A DNA stretch of 64,000 nucleotides. It comes from Symsagittifera roscoffensis. Taxonomy: Eukaryota > Xenacoelomorpha > Acoela > Convolutidae. Each line of letters starts with the position of its first letter. Position 1 is the first letter of the stretch. Positions 34,801 through 41,600 of this stretch are shown here, piece after piece. The stretch lies in contig NC_087062.1 in NCBI RefSeq assembly GCF_963678635.1, positions 72,257,345 through 72,321,344 on the forward strand, read 5' to 3'. The notes under the pieces are model-generated. The model ran no database searches. It saw only the letters and a program-made list of their open reading frames with translations, and was not told the DNA's origin. The translations under genes were made by a program, and so were the position numbers.

Positions 34801-37800
34801 TAAGTCATATTGTGATACAATACTCACCGACTAGAAAACAGTTAACAAAACCGAGAGCCAGCTAGTCTGTATCCATTAGCATGTCGGAGTGAAGAGACGA
34901 TAATAAATTTAAGGAGCGCTAACCACAAAACAAGATTTTTTTGTCAAAAATTTTCTTTTGCTAAAAATGTTAGCCAAATTTTTGCCAACTATGGCGCGCA
35001 AAATCGAAATAGCTGATCCAAAAGACCCAATTTTTTAGAAAAAATTCCTCTGGAATTTTTTTTGAATAATCGCAAAGTTTGACCTTTGATCATGTCGGCA
35101 ACCCACTGGGTCCATCAGTGTTTTAAGTCGATAATTTGAAGAAGCTTATGAAATACAAACTGAATTCAGACTCCAACTTTATTTAGACGCTAGTTCATAT
35201 AGTTGTTAGTTTATATAGATGGCTCATTGGCTAGTTTATTTAGATGTGTGTCTATGAACATAGTGATGTTGAGCCGTGCTTTTGGATCCGAGCTAACTAT
35301 CAAAGACTTCGAAAATTTCTGTGTCGACGTCAGAGCTATCTTTGAAGATTGTCGCAAAAACTCCGACGGTGCTGTGAGTCACTTTTTATTTAGGCTACTC
35401 TCTGTTTCAAATTAAGAGGAGGGAAAGTTGAGGAAAAAAATTGCCGATGCGAATCAAAACAGGTATGTTGCGGCCATCGCGACTCAAAACAGGTGTGTTG
35501 CCGCCATCGCGAATTAAAAGGGGGTATGCCACGACTTTGCGCGACCGAAGTGTTTTCCGCGACGAAAAAAAAAAGTTTTTATGATATTGCGCCACTCAAA
35601 AAAGATATGCTGCAACTTTTCATGCTGCAACTTTTCATGACCCAAAACGATTAAAACTGTTATTTATGCTTTTCACAAAAAATTGTGCGGCAAAGTTTGA
35701 CCAGAACAAAAACATAATTTTTATGATATGTGAGTAAGAGTCTTATGTACTTAGTGACTCTTCAGGCTAAAGTTTGCTTTTTCGCGGTTTGAATTTTGAT
35801 TTTTTTTAAAGCTCACTTTATTGAAAGGAAGGCAAGATCGAACAGCAAAAGTGCAAAGGTCACAAAAATCGTGATCAACTTCTAGTTTGGAAAGTGGAAA
35901 TTAATTTTCATATTTCCCAGCGGAAAAAAATTTACTTAGTGATCCAATGGGCTAATTTTATCAAAAATGTAGATGAATTGTTCTGGAAATTCAAAGGGAT
36001 ATAAGGCCATACGCATTTTTTTTAAATTCGAAAGCTGAAGTTTTTCAATTAACAAGTCATTTTTTTGTTTTTCTTGCGTCCATGACTCTTTTCCAACTGT
36101 CTGTTGGCTATGTTTTTGTTGTGATGATCCTATATTTTCAGATTGCTGTTTTCTAGATTTTTTTATTTTCGGTATTTTTTCCTACTGAGGGAACCCTTTT
36201 CAAAATTAAAAAGGGATACCTTGTAATTTCCAGTTTGCGTTAAACAATTTTGTGAGTGACTTCGGTCAATGCATCACTCAGCTAGAAACTTCTTGACCAG
36301 AATTTCTTGAGCACTTTTTCTCAAGTATTTGTTTAAAAAAAATTTGAACAATTGATATTCCGCTGTGTTGCGCCTTTGTGCGGCTCAAACCTCGGACGGT
36401 AGTATGCAGTTTTGTTCGCGGAATATCCATTTCCATAAGTCCCAGATCTCTTCAAAAGATACCCCTAACCCCTCCCCCCCCCCCTCAGCCCACCGCCCGG
36501 ATTTCATCACCTTTGCCATCATTGGTACTATGTTCAGGTTTGTGTTAAGATTTTATTTCATTATTGGCTGACTGATCCTGAAGTTTAGACAGGGTGATTG
36601 TGAAGATTGGTGATCCTGAAAAACCAAAACATACTTATTTTGGTATATTAGGCTTCTTTTAGTACGTAAGGAAGGATAGAAAATCAATTTCGACCTGCAA
36701 AAACTTTTGAAATTTCAGATATACCCCCGAATGTATATAACTTGCAATTCTTAATGCATAACCCGTGAAAACGATTCCAACCCTACAGTTGGCTATGATT
36801 TCCAAAATGCTTATTTTTGACTTGCTAATTGTTTTTTTTCCAGAATGCAACTTACATTCCGCAATTGGCCAAGATGAATTCGAACTACTGGGGCGTGTCT
36901 ATATGCTCAATTGATGGACAGAGGTAATCAGGGTCTCTTTAAATATTCCCCTTCGCAAAAGGGAGAGATTCGTTACTAGGTACAAAATTCACAAATACTT
37001 AGTCGCTAAATCAGTTGTATATAAGTTGGGGGATTCATTACTTGGTAGCATAGATGAGAGTGAGGGTAGCGAAAGAGTTGAGGTAATCAAACACTTTTTA
37101 AGCGACTGGTCCGAAGCGATCACTTCACCAATTTCTTGTAATGATTACCTCAAAAGTTAAATCAAATTGGGAAAAACTATCCGTTCAATGTATTATTTGG
37201 AACCCCCATTTGTAGATATTTTTGGATTACATAAGCATCAACTTTTTGAAAAGTTGAAAATATTTTTGCGAATGATCCATTGATTTTTTTCTAACTCAAA
37301 TAGTTTTGTCATGCATAACATTTTTTCCAGGGCCAGTTTCGGCGACTGTTCAGTGCCATTCACAATCCAGTCGGTGAGCAAGCCGTTGACTTACGCCGTC
37401 GTGGCCACCGATCATGGCTCCGAATTGGTCCACAAGTATGTGGGCTTCGAGCCCAGTGGACGCACCTTCAACGAAATCACACTCGACTCCAAAAGTAAGT
37501 ATTTTTAACCTATTGTTTCGAGCTCTTACCTGTAACTAATTGCTACCTGTTATGAAATGTCGCTAGTTGAAAATGAAATTGCCAGCTCACGATAACGTTT
37601 TTCGTTACAGAAAACAAAAATGTTGTCTCCAAATTCCTTTCACAAATTTTTTGCTCAAAAATCATCGCGATATGTTCTGTTGGAAAAGCTTAGCAGAGCA
37701 GATCCCAATTAGGCTACTGCAAAAGACACAATTTCAACCCCTTATGTTGAATGCTTAGACCGACCTCACAACCCCATGATCAATTCTGGAGCCATCATCA

Positions 37801-38578
37801 CAACATCTCTAATACAACCTGGAAAATCCCTCTCTGATAAATTTGATTACGTAAGTAATAGTCAGTCGAAATGTGTTGCCTTGATGAAATGAATAAAAAT
37901 TATAATCATATCATCAATTAACATAGCAAAATATGTACTAAAATTTTGTGTTTTTTTTGTTCGACTGACTTCGAACATGCCATTTTTGAGCAGTTGTGCA
38001 AAACGGAGTATTTTAAAAGCTGTGTAATCCATAGAGTATTCTATAATTTTGAGGAATTTGTTTTGTTAGGAGCAAATATACAAAACAAGATATGCATATT
38101 GATATTGGCTAATACAACTGCAAGGTGTCTATTGTAGATCTTCGACAAGTTCAAGGAGTTGGCGGCGGGCGTGGGTCACGTGGGCTTCAACAACTCGGTG
38201 TTCTTGAGTGAGAAGTCGACTGCATGGAGGAACTTCGCCCTTGGCTACTTCATGAAGGAGCATGACTGCTATCCCCCCAACACAGACCTCACACAGATAC
38301 TGGACCTCTACTTTCAGGTAAGAAATGCCGCAACGTTGAAATGACGATTTTGCTACTTTTCGTTTCAATCACCGGAGCAGGTCGTCGACATTTGACGTGT
38401 TGAGTCAAACATATGTCCGCTTTTTAAATCAACTTTTTTTTACAGTCGAATCGTTTGTTAAAATAACCGTCAAAACATCGCTCGATGCGAAAGTGTTCAA
38501 TATTTTCCCAACAAAAAAAGTAGTCAAATAGGTGGAAGTATGGAAGTAGAATAACTTTCAAAGTAAACAAAGAAATAA

Positions 38579-38618
<40 letters not shown>

Positions 38619-41600
38619 AGTTGAGCAAAATATATACCGGGTCTCTTCCTCAGAGTTATTCTTTTTATTTTTGATGACTTGGACTAATCTTTTAAAATGT
38701 TTTTATGATCGCAGATATGTTCTCTGGAGGTGACTTGTGAGACGCTGTCAATCATCGCTGCCACTCTGGCCAATGGAGGAGTAAATCCCCTAACAGAGAA
38801 GAAAATCCTGGAGCCAGACGTTGTCAGGGACACTCTCTCAATCTGCTTCTCCTGTGGGATGTACGATTTCTCGGGACAGTTCGCTTTCCAGGTACCCAAT
38901 AATTCAGTTTCAAAAACATCTTTTCTTGTTAGTTATATATGCCCCCCCTCAGGGATTCGACACCCTGCCGACCCAAAGGGTCCCCCCTTTGGTACTTTTT
39001 AAGAAATCCACTTTTGGCCGACCGACCCTAAAATTTTTCTAGAGGGGCCTTGGGCGCCAATATTTACTTATTTTGAGGGGGGAGCGCGCGCCGAAAAAAC
39101 GCAATTTTTTGGTCAAAATTTTCCAAAAAGTGCCTAAAAACGCCTTTTTTGACTGTTTTTTCAAAAATTTGACTGCGGCGCAGAAAATTTTGCCAAAATA
39201 GGGGCAAAACAGTGCTTTGGGAGAGCTCAAAAAATCAATTTGGTCGACCTAAAAAAAGGTCGTCAAAATTTTCGATTTCTTTTTGAAAATCCGCCCCGCC
39301 CCCCCCCCCTTGAGAAAATCCTAGATCCGCGCCTGCATTGTAATATAGAAAACATTTTCAGCTCAAAATAAATTGCGAATGATCCAATGCCCTCAGATTA
39401 CGCCAGTTTTTAGGAGTTTTTTTTGGTATTAGAAGAAATAGAGGAAGAAACGAAAGACAGAGACCAAAAACTGTTGTCCTAAACTTTTACTTTTGCAGCA
39501 AAACCAGCTTATGTGCAAATATTGTTAATTTTTGGTTTTGTTTTTTCTTGTGTTTTTTTTCTTTCAATTTATTAAAAGTCTATAAAAAAAAATTAATAAA
39601 ATTATATATAGAACCAGTACTTCAAAATTGGACTAGTTTTGCAAAAAAAAAAAATTGGACGTAAAAAACTTGATAGCTCAACGTTTTTCTCGAAAACTGA
39701 TCTAAAAAAAGGTAATTTTTTTGACAACTTTTCAACAATCTCGCCATTTTTTAAAAGTTTTGTATGCTCGTTTAGTGCCAGAAAAAATTTTTCACGGTTA
39801 CTTTAGTTTTATTACAAAATCGTAAAACATTTTCACATCCAAGTTTGATTTGTCGCGGATCAACTTTTGTTTTGTTTACAAGTTCAGTTGTACTAGTTCA
39901 AATATACGTCAATTGTTGAAGATGCATGGACAATTTATTTGGCCTGCAAGTTATGGATTTTAATTTTCCCGATTTGTGCTAACTGGGTCAATTGCTTAGA
40001 AAACGTGTATATCAAAAAAATTCTTCAAACTAAAACTTCACTTAGCCCAGAAACAAAGACAAAAAATGTTCATGTTATTTTTAAACAAGGACGCAACAGC
40101 GGTTCTGCATGAAGAAATGAATAGCTCGTGTGCTAGTTTTTTTCTTTTTGGATAAACCAATGTAAATCATTTTAACTTTACGAAACTAGAAATTTGAATT
40201 CAGTCTTGTTTTTTAGTTTTATTTAGCTGTTTTTTTTCTCCAATTATCTGTTGGCTGCATTTTTTCATTGACTGTTTGCCCTGTAGATTATTGATTCCAA
40301 ACTGCCGATTAGAGATCGGTATTTTGCTATGCTTTTACTCGCGTTTGGGCCCATCGTTCGTAAAGTTTTTCTCACCTTGCCTTGGCGCCAACATATAAAA
40401 TTTAACGGGGCAGCGCAGGCAGATATTTCAAAGTTTTCAAAATTGTGAAAACGTTTGGCAATGCGGCAGGCAGTGTGAAAATTTCTGCAAATACGGTTTT
40501 CAAGCGTTCGAGAATAGCAAAAAATAAGATCAACGAAAATCGCAAGTTTTTTTTGATGGCTGAAAAATTGCCTTTCGAAGAACTTGTGTAAGGTCATAAA
40601 TCTGGAGCCAAAACTCATTACATTAATAACACCCATGCTATGTCAAGAAAATTTCAGCGCAAGTCAGTGTTTTTTTGTTTCCACCATTTCACGAAGTGAA
40701 GGGTAGGAACTATGTCCGTAAGGTGTGCTTTCCGACGAAATTTAGGAATCTCAGGAAGAAGAGCTCGTGGTTAACTGTGATATCATAATAAAACTGTTTC
40801 AGCCGTAATTTGGCTTCCAAAAAAAATCCAAAAGTTGTCTCAGTGTCAAGAACAACTGGTCTAAATATTTTTTGTTTTCAGTCTAAATTAGACAATTTGA
40901 TCATAAAATCAGATTGGAGGCTGGCCGGAAAGTTTAACCCTACGACAATTTAAACGTTATTTTAGCTATTGCGACAAGTTTTTCTTGCATGTTTTCAATT
41001 TATTCACTCAAACTTACAAAAAATAGCAAAAAAAATTTTAGACTGAAAACGTTTAAAAATTGTTGAAACAATTTAAAAAAATTTCTTCTTCCTCAAACTA
41101 TATAACTTTTTCCTTGTGTTTGAGATGATTTTTTCTTTCATGAGCGTGGTCGGAACGTTCTGTGCTTCTTGCATACCAGCCTGCTATCCTTGTTGTCTTA
41201 TTTTATTTGTTTGTGATGTTGTAGGTAGGAGTGCCTGCCAAGTCTGCAGTTAGTGGGGCCATCATCATCATCATTCCCAATGTGTGTGGCATCGCCTGCT
41301 TCTCTCCCCCGCTAGACAAGTGCGGCAACAGCGTCCGGGGAGTCGAGTTCTGCACTGTAAGTCGCAAGAAAACAATCATTGTTGTATGTTATTTTCGCGC
41401 AGTCACACTTTTCCGTTCTTTTATATAAAATATTGAAAATATTAGTTTTTGATATGAACTGATGAACCAAGAAAACGTTGCTATGTGGTGGTTTTTCTCA
41501 ACTGATTTCTGTGCTTTTTTACATATAATTGTTTTGTTCAGAAACTAGTGTCGCAGTATGGATTCCACAATTTTGCACCCAAGTCCAGATACGATGAAAA

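Noticed and set aside
36365-36571. Frame with [11 protein letters not shown] as an additional glutaminase exon
   Set aside because: The possible exon after the poly-C acceptor is 49 bp, which breaks the phase-0 junction between exons 35244-35373 and 36844-36923, and the constant exons already cover this part of the protein.
40265-40636. Minus-strand 123-codon frame in a glutaminase intron
   Set aside because: It runs through a diverged MITE fragment on the opposite strand and shows no family features.
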